A DNA stretch of 64,000 nt, taken from Terriglobales bacterium. GTDB taxonomy: Bacteria > Acidobacteriota > Terriglobia > Terriglobales > Acidobacteriaceae. A model generated the notes under the pieces. That model searched no databases. It worked only from the letters and a program-made list of their open reading frames with translations, and was not told where the DNA came from. The stretch is from the NCBI GenBank assembly GCA_035487355.1, contig DATHMF010000030.1, positions 62,001-126,000 on the forward strand, written 5' to 3'. The position numbers were made by a program, and so were the translations under genes. The first letter of the stretch is position 1, and every line of letters starts with the position of its first letter. Below, in pieces: positions 53,277 to 62,498 of the stretch.

Positions 53277-54479
53277 TTATCGTGTCAGGGCCGCCGAGGG
53301 GGAGATTACTTTAGTTTTACCTAAATGGCCCACAATTTCAGCTGCCACGTTTCGTGCCTGTGAGTCTACCGAGAGCACTTCTAGTATAGATTCAGGATGA
53401 TGGTCCCTGGTTTCTTCTAATGTTTGCTGGATTGCCCTGGGAATGTCAAGAAATGTAATTGAACCCTGCAGAAAGGCCGCAACCGCTACCTCATCGGCAG
53501 CATTGAGGGCAATGGATTTGTCCCCGCCGGCTTCGGCTGCTTCATACGCCAAACGCAGGCAAGGGAACTTCTCCATATCTGGCGGATGGAAATCGAGCCG
53601 CTTCAGCTCCTGCACGGGAAAACGCAGGTCCGAGGCGATGCGCTCGGGCCAGGTGAGCGCATAGAGAATCGGGAGGCGCATATCTGTGACCGAGAGTTGC
53701 GCCAAAATGCTGCCATCCACAAACTCAACCAGAGAATGAATCGTGGATTGCGGATGCACAATCACTTTTACCTTTTCGGGCGGCATATGAAACAAACGGC
53801 AGGCCTCAATCACTTCAAAGCCTTTGTTCATGAGAGTAGCGGAGTCAATGGTGATCCGCTTGCCCATCTTCCACGTGGGATGGTTCAAGGCCTGCTCGAC
53901 GGTGATCGTCTCAAACTCTGATTTAGGTGTGTGCAGAAAAGGCCCGCCGGAGGCAGTGAGCCAGACGCGCTCGACTTCTTCCATGCGTCCGCCGCGCATG
54001 CACTGGTGTACGGCGTTGTGCTCGCTATCAATGGGCAGGAGCGGTTTATTCTGCTTGCGGGCTTCGGCGGTAATCAGTTCACCTGCGGCCACCAGGCATT
54101 CTTTGTTGGCTAGGCCTACAGTCTTGCCGGCTTTGACGGCTTCGTAGGTAGCTTCGAGTCCAGCCACGCCCACAATCGCGCTGACCACGAAGTCGGCTTC
54201 AGGATGCGTGGCAACGCGCACGGTCCCCTGGGATCCGTGCTCGACTTGGATTGTGTCCAATCCGGTGCTCTGCAACTGCGCTTTCAGCCTGGCGGCGTCT
54301 TCGGCCTTGGCCATGGAGATGATTTTGGGTTTCCAGCGTTTAGCGTCGGCGAAGGCAGCTTCCAGGTTTGTGCCCGCGGCCATGCTGACGACAGAAAATC
54401 GCTCCGGGTAGGATTCGACAATGCTGAGTGTGCTTCGTCCAATGGAGCCGGTGGAGCCTAAGATGGCAATGCGTTTCAT
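53277..54479 (-). CDS. dxr: 1-deoxy-D-xylulose-5-phosphate reductoisomerase
   Basis: 400 residues. NADPH loop GSTGSIGRST (8-17), the substrate-binding block LPIDSEHNAVHQCMRGG, and TASGGPFLHTP are present, and the divalent-metal residues fall in SEHNA and the later E-E segment. It catalyses the first committed step of the MEP pathway. It lies 12 bases from cdsA and 24 bases from rseP, in the usual bacterial order. Confidence 0.95.
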   Translation of the reverse strand: MKRIAILGSTGSIGRSTLSIVESYPERFSVVSMAAGTNLEAAFADAKRWKPKIISMAKAEDAARLKAQLQSTGLDTIQVEHGSQGTVRVATHPEADFVVSAIVGVAGLEATYEAVKAGKTVGLANKECLVAAGELITAEARKQNKPLLPIDSEHNAVHQCMRGGRMEEVERVWLTASGGPFLHTPKSEFETITVEQALNHPTWKMGKRITIDSATLMNKGFEVIEACRLFHMPPEKVKVIVHPQSTIHSLVEFVDGSILAQLSVTDMRLPILYALTWPERIASDLRFPVQELKRLDFHPPDMEKFPCLRLAYEAAEAGGDKSIALNAADEVAVAAFLQGSITFLDIPRAIQQTLEETRDHHPESILEVLSVDSQARNVAAEIVGHLGKTKVISPSAALTR

Positions 54480-54491
54480 CCGATACAGATT

Positions 54492-55409
54492 TTAGCTCGT
54501 CAGTTTAACGTTGGAGGCATAGTACCACAGCACCGGAGCCGCCAGCAGCAGAGCGTCAATGCGGTCGAGCAGACCTCCGTGGCCGGGCAGCAGTGATCCA
54601 GAGTCTTTCACATCGGCGCCCCGCTTCACCATGGATTCCACCAGGTCGCCTAACTGCGCGGCGATATTGATCAGCGCCGAGAACAGAAGAATGTGCCAAA
54701 GCGCAGGAGTTTGCAAGTGAACGCTCTCCTGCAGAACGGTGCGGGGGTGCAAAATTTCAAACTGAAACATAAAGTGGACCAAACCGTTGGTAATGGGATC
54801 AATGTATTCAAACAAAAGGAACCCTATCCCAATGGCGCCCAGGAATGAAGCCACTGTACCTTCCCACGTTTTCTTAGGGCTGATGCGCGGCGCCAAGGGG
54901 TGGCGTCCGAAGGCGCGGCCAATATAGTAGGCCAGAATATCGCCCGACCAGATTAGAACCAGAAAAAATAAGAGCCATACAATCCCGGCCGGGAGACGGC
55001 GCGTGTTCACGAGTTCTCCGAGCGTCAAAGCGATGTAGGGAATGGCAAGATAAGAAAAAGCCGCGCTCAGAAAAGAGGTGCGCAGGTTTTCTCTCGCCAT
55101 CGCCATGGCGAGAAGAAGCAAAGGAAAAACCCGGACCACAACTGAGAACATGAATACGTCGGAATCTGAAAACCCGGCGATCTTGCCGGAATAATCTTTT
55201 AAAGCAATTCCAGCGAAATACAGGGCAATGAAAAGAAGAATCGCTTTGCGAAAGGGTTTAAGGCCGTAGCCCTTGGCCAAAAGCAGGAACTCATCTGCTG
55301 CCAGCACCGCCACCACACCGATAGCCGCCGCAAACAACCAATGCGGGGCAACCAGCAAAAGCCCCAGGACCAGCGGAACCAGCACCAATGCCGTAAGTAC
55401 ACGTTTCAA
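54492..55409 (-). CDS. cdsA: Phosphatidate cytidylyltransferase
   Basis: 305 residues, about eight transmembrane helices. The C-terminal CDP-alcohol signature (VKRGADVKDSGSLLPGHGGLLDRID) is exact. The enzyme makes CDP-diacylglycerol for phospholipid synthesis. Its start has a weak AACGTGT region upstream rather than a strong ribosome site. A 139-base gap separates it from uppS. Confidence 0.95.
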   Translation of the reverse strand: MKRVLTALVLVPLVLGLLLVAPHWLFAAAIGVVAVLAADEFLLLAKGYGLKPFRKAILLFIALYFAGIALKDYSGKIAGFSDSDVFMFSVVVRVFPLLLLAMAMARENLRTSFLSAAFSYLAIPYIALTLGELVNTRRLPAGIVWLLFFLVLIWSGDILAYYIGRAFGRHPLAPRISPKKTWEGTVASFLGAIGIGFLLFEYIDPITNGLVHFMFQFEILHPRTVLQESVHLQTPALWHILLFSALINIAAQLGDLVESMVKRGADVKDSGSLLPGHGGLLDRIDALLLAAPVLWYYASNVKLTS

Positions 55410-55548
55410 GATATTCCCTCAACAGAAAAAATTACATCCGAATGAAATGATGCTCTGGTGCATTTCAGGTTAAGACATGCTGGATGGTATCAGAGAGCGG
55501 GCAGTTACGAAATTCCTAAGTGGGTTACCGGGCCCGGTGAGCGGATGG

Positions 55549-56346
55549 CTAATTATTGGTCTCTGTTTCCAGCAGGCCGCCGTAACGACGCTCGCGTTGC
55601 TGGTATTCGGCAATGGCCTCAAGCAGGTGACGTCCGCGGAAATCGGGCCACAGAGTTTCAGTCACGTAGATTTCGGCATAGGCCAACTGCCAGAGCAGAA
55701 AATTACTCAGCCGCATCTCACCGCTGGTACGGACCACCAGGTCGGGGTCGGGCAGGTTCCGCGTATAAAGATGCTGCTTAATCAGCTCCTCATCAATTTT
55801 AAGATGTCCGATGCCGCCATTGCCCGCGGCGGCGTGGACGATATCGTTGAAGGCGTCAACCAACTCCGTGCGGGCGCCGTAGTTGAGGGCCAGAGTCAGG
55901 ACCATGCCGGTATTTTCGGCAGTGGCGTCGCGTGCCCATCCCATACGCTCCTGCACCTCGGTGGGCAGCTCGTGCTTGCGGCCGATGTACTCCAGCCGGA
56001 TATTGTTTTGCTGCAACGTAGGCAGCTCTTGCTTGAGATAGCGGCGCAACAGCGCCATAAGGAATCCGGTTTCCGTGCGCGGCCTGCGCTTCCAGTTTTC
56101 CGCAGAAAAAGCGTAGAGCGTCAAAGCCGGCAGGCCAATGCGGGCGGCGGTTTCCACCGTGGAACGTACGGCAGTAACACCGGCGCGATGTCCGGCGACA
56201 CGCGGCATATGGCGCTTTTTGGCCCAGCGACCGTTGCCATCCATGATGAGAGCTATGTGGCGAGGAATGCGCTTGAGATCAAGCTTGCTATAGATTTCCG
56301 CTTCTTTGCGGTCAAGTCCTTGCGGTATGGCGACAGTCAAACTCAC
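55549..56346 (-). CDS. uppS: Undecaprenyl diphosphate synthase (isoprenyl transferase)
   Basis: 265 residues. IALIMDGNGRWA (31-42) holds the catalytic aspartate D36, and GHRAGVTAVRS, the TLYAFSAENWKRP-like block and LVVRTSGEMRLSNFLLWQLAYAE complete the cis-prenyltransferase pattern. It makes the C55 carrier lipid for peptidoglycan and other envelope polymers. It is the first gene of the MEP/envelope cluster. Confidence 0.95.
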   Translation of the reverse strand: MSLTVAIPQGLDRKEAEIYSKLDLKRIPRHIALIMDGNGRWAKKRHMPRVAGHRAGVTAVRSTVETAARIGLPALTLYAFSAENWKRRPRTETGFLMALLRRYLKQELPTLQQNNIRLEYIGRKHELPTEVQERMGWARDATAENTGMVLTLALNYGARTELVDAFNDIVHAAAGNGGIGHLKIDEELIKQHLYTRNLPDPDLVVRTSGEMRLSNFLLWQLAYAEIYVTETLWPDFRGRHLLEAIAEYQQRERRYGGLLETETNN

Positions 56347-56519
56347 GTTACCTTTATGGTATAAAGTACCACATTCGAGGGCTGCTGAATAGTCGAAACC
56401 AACTTCGTCCTCGCCTTAGATTCGCGTGAGATAGCCTTCATCGAAGAACTCATCTTTCTTCCCTTCGTGTCCTTCACCTGCCTTCGTGTCCTTTGTGGTA
56501 AGCCTTACAGCGGGCCCAT

Positions 56520-56551
56520 AAAAAAATGGCGCGACTCAGAGAAATCGCGCC
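56520..56551 (-). terminator. Intrinsic terminator of the zinc-ribbon XRE gene
   Basis: Stem GGCGCGA (56528-56534) / TCGCGCC (56545-56551), ten-base loop, followed on the minus strand by a run of seven T after one A. It lies 50 bases past the gene's stop. Confidence 0.8.
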
Positions 56552-56600
56552 AGGAGGCATTGCAAGAAAAGTGTTGACTCCGATTGTCTGTGTGTAATCC

Positions 56601-57143
56601 CTAAGAAGTTCTCCTTGGCCGTGTGGTCATGTCCCTGATCTGAGCAAGAATGCTGGAGCATTGCATGGCATTCAGCTTGGAGACATAAGGGACCAGCTCG
56701 GCAATGAACGAGTCGGCCAGCAGCTCACGGATCTCATCTTCTTGCGTACGCTTGCCGCCGTTCAGCAAGTCTGGGATGTGCACCTCCAGCGCCCGGGCCA
56801 AACGCTGGAGCGATGAGAGTGTAGGCATGGCTTTTTCATTTTCGATCTTGGAAACATAGGTGCGCGGCACTTGCATACGCAACGCCAGTTGGCGTTGGCT
56901 TAATCCACTGCGCTGCCGCAGCGTGCGAATCGCGGATGCAATCTGTAATTGTGGGTGTCCATTGCCGTTCCCATGAGAAGGCACGGGCATTGGCGGAACT
57001 ACCTCGATAGGGGCCGGCTCCTCTGGGTCCAACGAGGTGTGGCACCTTCTGCAAAGGTGGTTATGAGTTTGAAATTGCACTAAGTGACAGCGATCACAGC
57101 GGATTACTTCACGCGAATCTACAGGCGCGAGATTTGTAGCCAT
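56601..57143 (-). CDS. XRE-family regulator with N-terminal zinc ribbon
   Basis: 180 residues. A CxxC...CxxC zinc ribbon (about 16-35; CDRCHLV, CRRCHTS) is followed by a proline-rich linker, a Cro/CI-type HTH (about 68-125; LRQRSGLSQRQLALRMQVPRTYVSKIENEKAMP) and a helical tail. The double-CxxC head on an XRE regulator is known in acidobacterial proteins but its role is unclear; a metal or redox sensor is possible. Own terminator. It faces the HD-domain gene head to head. Confidence 0.85.
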   Translation of the reverse strand: MATNLAPVDSREVIRCDRCHLVQFQTHNHLCRRCHTSLDPEEPAPIEVVPPMPVPSHGNGNGHPQLQIASAIRTLRQRSGLSQRQLALRMQVPRTYVSKIENEKAMPTLSSLQRLARALEVHIPDLLNGGKRTQEDEIRELLADSFIAELVPYVSKLNAMQCSSILAQIRDMTTRPRRTS

Positions 57144-57324
57144 TCGGATTGTGCGTCGACGCCAGAGCAGGCACGACGTACCGGCCGCAACTGCAAATCT
57201 GGCCGTGTTACTTTCATAACATACTTTGCGGTATAGCTACCGTAGATGTCAACCCTTTTCTGCGGTAAAAACAGTAGAATTTCGGAATTCATGTGCGTAA
57301 TATCCAGGGAAAACGGGAGAAAAC

Positions 57325-57930
57325 ATGGAGAAAACAGGGCAAAAAACAGAAATCAATCGCACTGCCGCCTGGGAGTTACTCTGCGAGCACACCCAGTCAG
57401 AAAGTTTGCGCAAACACATGCTTGCGGTCGAAGCCTGCATGCGGGCCTACGCCCGCAAGTTCCGGGACCAAGGAACTGACCCCACGGCAGATGAGGAAAC
57501 TTACGGCATCACCGGCCTGCTGCACGACTTCGATTATGAAAAGTATCCGACGCCGGCCGAACATCCGTTCGTGGGCAGCAAGATCTTGGAGGAGCGTGGA
57601 TATCCGGAAGAGATGCGGCGCGCAATTCTCTCGCACGCCGAGTACTCCAATGTGCCGCGCGTTACTCCCATGGAAAAGGCATTGTTCGCCTGCGACGAGC
57701 TGGCAGGATTCATTACCGCAACGGCGCTCGTGAAACCGAGCAAGTCGCTGGCAGAAGTTGAGGCCAAATCGGTACGCAAGAAGATGAAAGACAAAGCCTT
57801 CGCCCGCAGCGTCAGCCGTGACGACATCACCAAAGGCGCCGCCGAACTGGGTGTGGACCTGGAAGAGCACATCGCTTTTTGTATTAAGGCGATGAAGGGG
57901 ATTGCTAAGGAACTGGGATTGGGTCATTGA
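57325..57930 (+). CDS. HD-domain phosphohydrolase
   Basis: 201 residues from ATG 57325 with GGGAG nine bases upstream. Metal ligands of an HD domain: H in RKHMLAVEACM, HD in LLHDFDYEKYP, a later HAEYSN and D in FACDELAG. Relatives hydrolyse nucleotides or act on small phosphorylated molecules; without an output domain the substrate cannot be named. Its 3' end abuts the long inverted-repeat block shared with hutH. Confidence 0.85.
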   Translation: MEKTGQKTEINRTAAWELLCEHTQSESLRKHMLAVEACMRAYARKFRDQGTDPTADEETYGITGLLHDFDYEKYPTPAEHPFVGSKILEERGYPEEMRRAILSHAEYSNVPRVTPMEKALFACDELAGFITATALVKPSKSLAEVEAKSVRKKMKDKAFARSVSRDDITKGAAELGVDLEEHIAFCIKAMKGIAKELGLGH

Positions 57931-58107
57931 ATCATTGAATCATTGACTCATTGGTTCATTGCGGAATTGGGTAATTTTGTAATCGAGTAATTGATAATTT
58001 TGCCTCGAGAGATCACCTGTCTGAAAAACAATTACGCAATTAACAAATTACACAATTACTCAATGGCAAAATGACTCAATGACCCGATGACCCAATGATC
58101 CGATGAT
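57924..58107. repeat. Long imperfect inverted repeat between convergent genes
   Basis: The left part (about 57924-57998) is a run of TCATTGAA/TCATTGAC/GTAATTTT words; the right part (58029-58107) is their reverse complement (CAATTAC..ACAAATTACACAATTACTCAATG, then CAATGACCCGATGACCCAATGATCCG). The arms are imperfectly complementary over about 75 bases and flank an unpaired centre. Placed between the stop codons of the HD and hutH genes, it could act as a two-way terminator or mRNA 3' end. Confidence 0.6.
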
Positions 58108-59622
58108 TCAATCTCTCAGAGCTTCCACCAATTTGCCTGCTGTCACCACCTCCGCTACCCGCACAAAATCTTCTGCCAGTACGCGGTCCTTCTCCACCGA
58201 AGGCGACACCTTGCGGATAGCGCTATGCGCCTTCTGGCCGCGCGGGCTGGTTTTCAGCGGAGCCAGAAAGTCCAGCGCTTGCGCGGCGGCCATGGCTTCA
58301 ATGGCCAGTACGTTGGTCGTATTCTGAACGATTTTTTTCAGCTTGATGGCTGCGGTCATCCCCATAGAAACATAATCTTCTTTGTTTCCTGAAGTCGTAA
58401 TCGAATCTACCGAGGCCGGATGGGCGAATACTTTGTTTTCGCTGACTAAAGCCGCGGCTGTGACCTGGGCCATCATGAATCCGGAGTTCAATCCTGCTTC
58501 TGCGGCAAGAAAAGGCGGCAAGCCTTCGTTGAGAGCAGGATTCACCAGCCGCTCCAGCCGCCGTTCGGAAATTCCTGCAAGCGCTGTCAACGCGATAGCG
58601 AGAAAATCGAGAGCGAAAGCAAGCGGTTCACCATGAAAGTTGCCGCCGGAGATGATGGCGCCGTTGTCGGTGAAAACCAGGGGGTTATCCACGGCCGAGT
58701 TCATCTCGATCTCAAAGACCTCGCGGCAGTGGGTCAGCGCATCGCGCACCGCGCCGTGGACCTGCGGCATACAGCGCAGGGAATAAGCATCTTGCACGCG
58801 GCTGCAGGCGCGATGCGACTCGCGGATCTGGCTGCCTTGCAGCATGCGGCGCAGATTTTCTGCCGTGCGAATCTGCCCGGGATGCGGACGCGCCTTGTGG
58901 ATGCGTTCATCGAAAGCAGCATCGGTTCCGTGGAGCGCATCGAGCGAGAGCGCGCCGATGACATCGGCGGAATCCACCAGAATCGAAGCGACGGAAAGCG
59001 CCAAGGTGCCAACCGACAGCATGGCCTGTGTACCGTTGATGAGTGAGATGGCCTCTTTGGCTTCGAGGCGCAGCGCAGTAATCTGTGCTTTCTTCAAGGC
59101 CTCGGCGCCGGGCAAACGCTTGCCTTCGAAATTTGCCTCTCCCTCGCCGATTAGAGTTAGCGCCAGGTGCGCTAGAGGCGCAAGGTCACCACTGGCCCCT
59201 ACGCTGCCCTGCGAAGGGATGACAGGATGCACACCTCGGTTGAGCAACTCGCACAAAGTATCAATCACTACTGGCCGCACGCCGGAGTACCCTTTGGCGA
59301 GCGAGTTGGCGCGCAGCAGTATGAGCGCGCGTGTTTCTGATTCGGAGAGCGGCTCGCCAACACCTACACAGTGCGAGCGAATCAGGTTGATCTGCAGCGT
59401 ACGAATTTCCTCAGGAGCAATGCGCACATCGCTGAGTTTGCCTACGCCGGTGGTGATGGCATAGGCCAGTTGGTTGTTGGCCACGAGTTCATCCACCACC
59501 CTACGGGCCTTTTCAACCAGGGCGCGAGCATCGGGCGCGAGCAGCACGGGCCGTTTTTCATAAACCGCTTCGCGCAGGTCGCGAAGCGAAAGAGAGTTTC
59601 CGTCAATATGAAGGGCTTGCAT
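58108..59622 (-). CDS. hutH: Histidine ammonia-lyase
   Basis: 504 residues. The MIO prosthetic-group tripeptide A143-S144-G145 sits in GSVGASGDLAPLAHLAL, Y54 in YAITTGVG is the catalytic base, and later family blocks (QVHGAVRDAL, NSAVDNPLVF, SVDSITTSGNKEDYVSMG) are complete. It converts histidine to urocanate. No hutU, hutI or hutG gene is seen nearby, so the rest of the pathway must lie elsewhere. Tyrosine ammonia-lyases share this fold, but length and motifs fit HutH. Confidence 0.92.
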   Translation of the reverse strand: MQALHIDGNSLSLRDLREAVYEKRPVLLAPDARALVEKARRVVDELVANNQLAYAITTGVGKLSDVRIAPEEIRTLQINLIRSHCVGVGEPLSESETRALILLRANSLAKGYSGVRPVVIDTLCELLNRGVHPVIPSQGSVGASGDLAPLAHLALTLIGEGEANFEGKRLPGAEALKKAQITALRLEAKEAISLINGTQAMLSVGTLALSVASILVDSADVIGALSLDALHGTDAAFDERIHKARPHPGQIRTAENLRRMLQGSQIRESHRACSRVQDAYSLRCMPQVHGAVRDALTHCREVFEIEMNSAVDNPLVFTDNGAIISGGNFHGEPLAFALDFLAIALTALAGISERRLERLVNPALNEGLPPFLAAEAGLNSGFMMAQVTAAALVSENKVFAHPASVDSITTSGNKEDYVSMGMTAAIKLKKIVQNTTNVLAIEAMAAAQALDFLAPLKTSPRGQKAHSAIRKVSPSVEKDRVLAEDFVRVAEVVTAGKLVEALRD

Positions 59623-59708
59623 AAGTCAAATCTAACCACAAAGGGCACAAAGGTTAACGAAGGAACACAAAGAAAAGCAAATAGCATCCCCCCGCGAGGG
59701 AGATGCGC

Positions 59709-60134
59709 TCAACTTCGATGCAATATTTCCGCGAACACTGCCTTGTATTTTTCCGGCAACCCCACCTTCTCAAATTTGCTGTTCACGGCAATATGCGTGG
59801 ACTCGCCTTCCGCCAGCAATGCATGATCAGCCGCCCGCGCAATTTCATAGCCGAAATGCAGCAGCGATTCGCGCATGTTCTTCAGGCTGGTGCGGACCAC
59901 AATCTCATCATCGTACCGCGCCGGCTGCTTGTAGCGGCAGCGGACATCCACAACGGCAATGTGGCAATCGTCCTCAATTTCCATGTCGCGATAGTTGAAC
60001 CCGAGCTGGCGCAGCAGCTCTACACGCCCAACCTCGAACCAGATAATGAAATGGGAGTGATAAACCACGCCCATCTTGTCAGTTTCGGCATAACGTACGC
60101 GCAGACGGGCTTCACCGATAATTGGCTTGCTCAT
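59709..60134 (-). CDS. Acyl-CoA thioesterase (YbgC / 4HBT hotdog family)
   Basis: 141 residues. The hotdog-fold motif YAETDKMGVVYHSHFIIWFE carries D19 and H26 of the catalytic site. It hydrolyses acyl-CoA thioesters. It follows the enoyl-CoA hydratase gene in the liu-like run and could recycle CoA there; family members also act on the Tol-Pal system, which is not present nearby. The GCAGAGG-type repeat begins just after its start. Confidence 0.85.
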   Translation of the reverse strand: MSKPIIGEARLRVRYAETDKMGVVYHSHFIIWFEVGRVELLRQLGFNYRDMEIEDDCHIAVVDVRCRYKQPARYDDEIVVRTSLKNMRESLLHFGYEIARAADHALLAEGESTHIAVNSKFEKVGLPEKYKAVFAEILHRS

Positions 60135-60139
60135 AGGAT

Positions 60140-60275
60140 CTCTAACCGCGGAGGCGCGGAGACGCAGAGAAGAATGGACTTTTCTATTTGCTTGTTCATA
60201 TTCGTTGCATTCCGCCGTATCAGACCAACACTTGAAAATTAAACCTCCGCGCCTCAGCGACTCCGCGGTTTAATT
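60140..60275. repeat. Inverted pair of GCGGAGG-type repeats
   Basis: TCTAACCGCGGAGGCGCGGAGACGC (60139 onward) and AACCTCCGCGCCTCAGCGACTCCGCGGTTTAA (60241-60272) are relatives in opposite orientation, between the thioesterase and enoyl-CoA hydratase genes. Confidence 0.6.
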
Positions 60276-61060
60276 CATTTCCCTTTCCAGACAGGTTTGC
60301 GCTTTTCCAGAAACGCGGCAATGCCCTCGCGGAAATCTTCGGTCGTGCGGATCCAGGCATTATGACTGATGGCTTCGTGGATCTGGCGCTCCAGTTCTTC
60401 ATGCATGTAGCCGCTGAGCAGCTTCTTGGTAGCGCGCAGCGAGACTGGGCTGTTTTCCATCAGCGTGCGGGCGAGTTGAAGAGCGAACGCCATTACCTGG
60501 TCAGGCGGCACGACGTCGTTCACCAGGCCCAGCCGGTGGGCTTCATCTGCATTGAGGATGCGTCCTGTCAACAGCAGGTCGCGGGCATGCTTTTCACCGA
60601 TTTGCCGGATCAGGAAAATCGAAACGATGGCCGGCATAAAACCGATGCGCACTTCGGTGTAGCCAAAGCGGGCTTCATGCGATGCCAGTGTGAAGTCACA
60701 GAGTGTGGCAATGCCGCAACCGCCGGCGATCGCGGCGCCGTTCACAGCGGCTATCGTGGGTTTAGGAAACTCGTAGATGGAGCGGCAGAGCCGCGCGATG
60801 GTCTCGGAATCTTTTACGTTCTCGGCCTGCGAGCGGGTGGCGAGGGCCTTGAGATCTTCAAGGTCCATTCCGGAGCAGAAGGCTTTGCCCGCCCCTGTCA
60901 GGATCACCACGTGTATGGATTCCTGTTGGGCAGCGTGATCCAGCGCGAGCAGCAGGTCATCCACCAATTCATGGCTGATAGCGTTGCGCTTGTCGGGACG
61001 GTTCAGCGTGATCGTAGCCACGCCCGCAGATTCATTGAACAACAGCGTGTTGAATTTCAT
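60275..61060 (-). CDS. Enoyl-CoA hydratase/isomerase family protein (likely methylglutaconyl-CoA hydratase)
   Basis: 261 residues, crotonase fold. The oxyanion-hole glycines lie in GKAFCSGMDLEDL and AAIAGGCGIATLCDF, and EARFGYTEVRIGF continues the pattern. With an HMG-CoA lyase and an acyl-CoA carboxyltransferase in the same run, hydration of 3-methylglutaconyl-CoA (LiuC role) is the best guess. Sequence alone cannot separate this from other crotonases. A long untranslated gap (119 bases) precedes the HMG-CoA lyase. Confidence 0.85.
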   Translation of the reverse strand: MKFNTLLFNESAGVATITLNRPDKRNAISHELVDDLLLALDHAAQQESIHVVILTGAGKAFCSGMDLEDLKALATRSQAENVKDSETIARLCRSIYEFPKPTIAAVNGAAIAGGCGIATLCDFTLASHEARFGYTEVRIGFMPAIVSIFLIRQIGEKHARDLLLTGRILNADEAHRLGLVNDVVPPDQVMAFALQLARTLMENSPVSLRATKKLLSGYMHEELERQIHEAISHNAWIRTTEDFREGIAAFLEKRKPVWKGK

Positions 61061-61179
61061 AAAAATTTTGCCCGATTTCCACTACGCAGGACACCTGTAG
61101 TGAGAGAAGCTTTATTATTCTTGCACGGATCAGCAGGGATTCAATGAGCTAAGTCATTCCTGATATCCGTGTCAATCAG

Positions 61180-62058
61180 TCAGTAGCCGATTTTTTTCTC
61201 GCTATACTGCTTGCCAATATCGGCCGACATCTTAATCAGAGAATCCGTGAGCTTGATGCCCGGCGCAGGTGCGCCGCGCAACGCCAGCGCTTGCAGAACA
61301 ATTTCGGTCGGGATATTCCCCACCAACTCATCCTGGGCAAAAGGACAGCCCCCCAGCCCGCCAATAGCGCCGTCAAAGCGGCGGCACCCGGCATCGTAGG
61401 CAGCTAGGATTTTTTCTGCTGCAACATCGGGGCGGCTGTGCAGGTGCACACCGATCTCCTGCTCAGCGAATTCGCTCATCACCGGCTTCACAATCGAAGC
61501 AATCTTCTCGGCTGAAGACACGCCCACCGTATCGGCAAGGGAGATGGTGCGGATATCCATGTCAGAGAGAATGCGCACGCCCTCGATGACCTCATCTTCA
61601 TTCCACAAATCACCGTAGGGATTGCCGAATGCCATGGAAATATACACCACCATGTCCAACGCATTCTCATCGGCTTGAAGCTTGATTTTCTCCAGGATAT
61701 CAATGGCTTCTTCCAGCGACTGGCTCTGGTTTTTCTGCAGGAACGTGGGCGAGAGCGAGTAAGGAAATCCCAGCGTACGCACAGCTTCGGTAGCAATCGC
61801 CCGCTCCGCACCCTTTTCATTGACCACGATGCCGATAATTTCCACGTCGTCGGGCGGGTCAAGCTGCTTGAGCACATCTTCGGAGTCGGCCATCTGCGGA
61901 ACGGCTTTGGGCGAGACAAACGAGACGGCATCAATGTGCTTGAACCCTGCGCCAACGAGACTTCGTAAATACTCGACTTTGACACCCGTTGGGATCTGCC
62001 CGGCCAGTCCCTGCCAGGCGTCGCGGGGGCATTCGATGAGCTTGGTCGAATGATTCAT
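61180..62058 (-). CDS. mvaB: Hydroxymethylglutaryl-CoA lyase
   Basis: 292 residues from ATG 62058 (TTG 62064 adds two). The HMGL TIM-barrel shows ECPRDAWQGL for the substrate arginine and metal aspartate, IGVHLHSRPDVA for the HxH metal site, and the catalytic cysteine in GGLGGCPFAQDE. It splits HMG-CoA into acetyl-CoA and acetoacetate, the last step of leucine breakdown. The signature reads ECPRDAWQ where most lyases have ECPRDGLQ. The preceding gene ends 14 bases upstream. Confidence 0.92.
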   Translation of the reverse strand: MNHSTKLIECPRDAWQGLAGQIPTGVKVEYLRSLVGAGFKHIDAVSFVSPKAVPQMADSEDVLKQLDPPDDVEIIGIVVNEKGAERAIATEAVRTLGFPYSLSPTFLQKNQSQSLEEAIDILEKIKLQADENALDMVVYISMAFGNPYGDLWNEDEVIEGVRILSDMDIRTISLADTVGVSSAEKIASIVKPVMSEFAEQEIGVHLHSRPDVAAEKILAAYDAGCRRFDGAIGGLGGCPFAQDELVGNIPTEIVLQALALRGAPAPGIKLTDSLIKMSADIGKQYSEKKIGY

Positions 62059-62072
62059 AGTCAAAAAGGAGC

Positions 62073-62498
62073 CTATGACGAGCTTAGAAGTTTTTCAATC
62101 GCAGGCCAGAGCAGAGCAATAGTTACTAAATTACCTGCCACAATCACCCAGCGAGACAGTGCTCCACTCGCTCTCAGCTTGTAAAAAGAGAACAAAGTGA
62201 ACCCAAACTGAATGATCAAACAGATGACTGCTATCCAGCGCACCAACAAAAGCACCAAAGCCAGCATCCATGCTGTGAATACAGCATGGGAGGAAAGCAT
62301 TCCCTCTGCAAAATAAGAGAACGCCACAGCCAAAGTGGGTGTGCTGAGTACGATGAGAAACACAAGTCCCAGATCTCCGAAGGGCTTTTGCTCTTCGCCT
62401 AGGGCGGACCCCCTTTTGGTAGAACTATCCCGCGCGGGATCATCGAACAACGTAATGGGCTGCTTTCGTTTTGCTGAAGATCCGAAGCCGAGGCTCAT
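62073..62498 (-). CDS. Small four-helix membrane protein inside the liu-like cluster
   Basis: 141 residues. A polar N terminus (about 1-40) precedes four hydrophobic segments: LGLVFLIVLSTPTLAVAFSY, HAVFTAWMLALVLLLVRWI, AVICLIIQFGFTLFSFY and RWVIVAGNLVTIALLWP. No family recognised. Its ATG overlaps the stop of the carboxyltransferase as ATGA, so it is translated with it, which is a strong sign that it is a real gene. Confidence 0.75.
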   Translation of the reverse strand: MSLGFGSSAKRKQPITLFDDPARDSSTKRGSALGEEQKPFGDLGLVFLIVLSTPTLAVAFSYFAEGMLSSHAVFTAWMLALVLLLVRWIAVICLIIQFGFTLFSFYKLRASGALSRWVIVAGNLVTIALLWPAIEKLLSSS

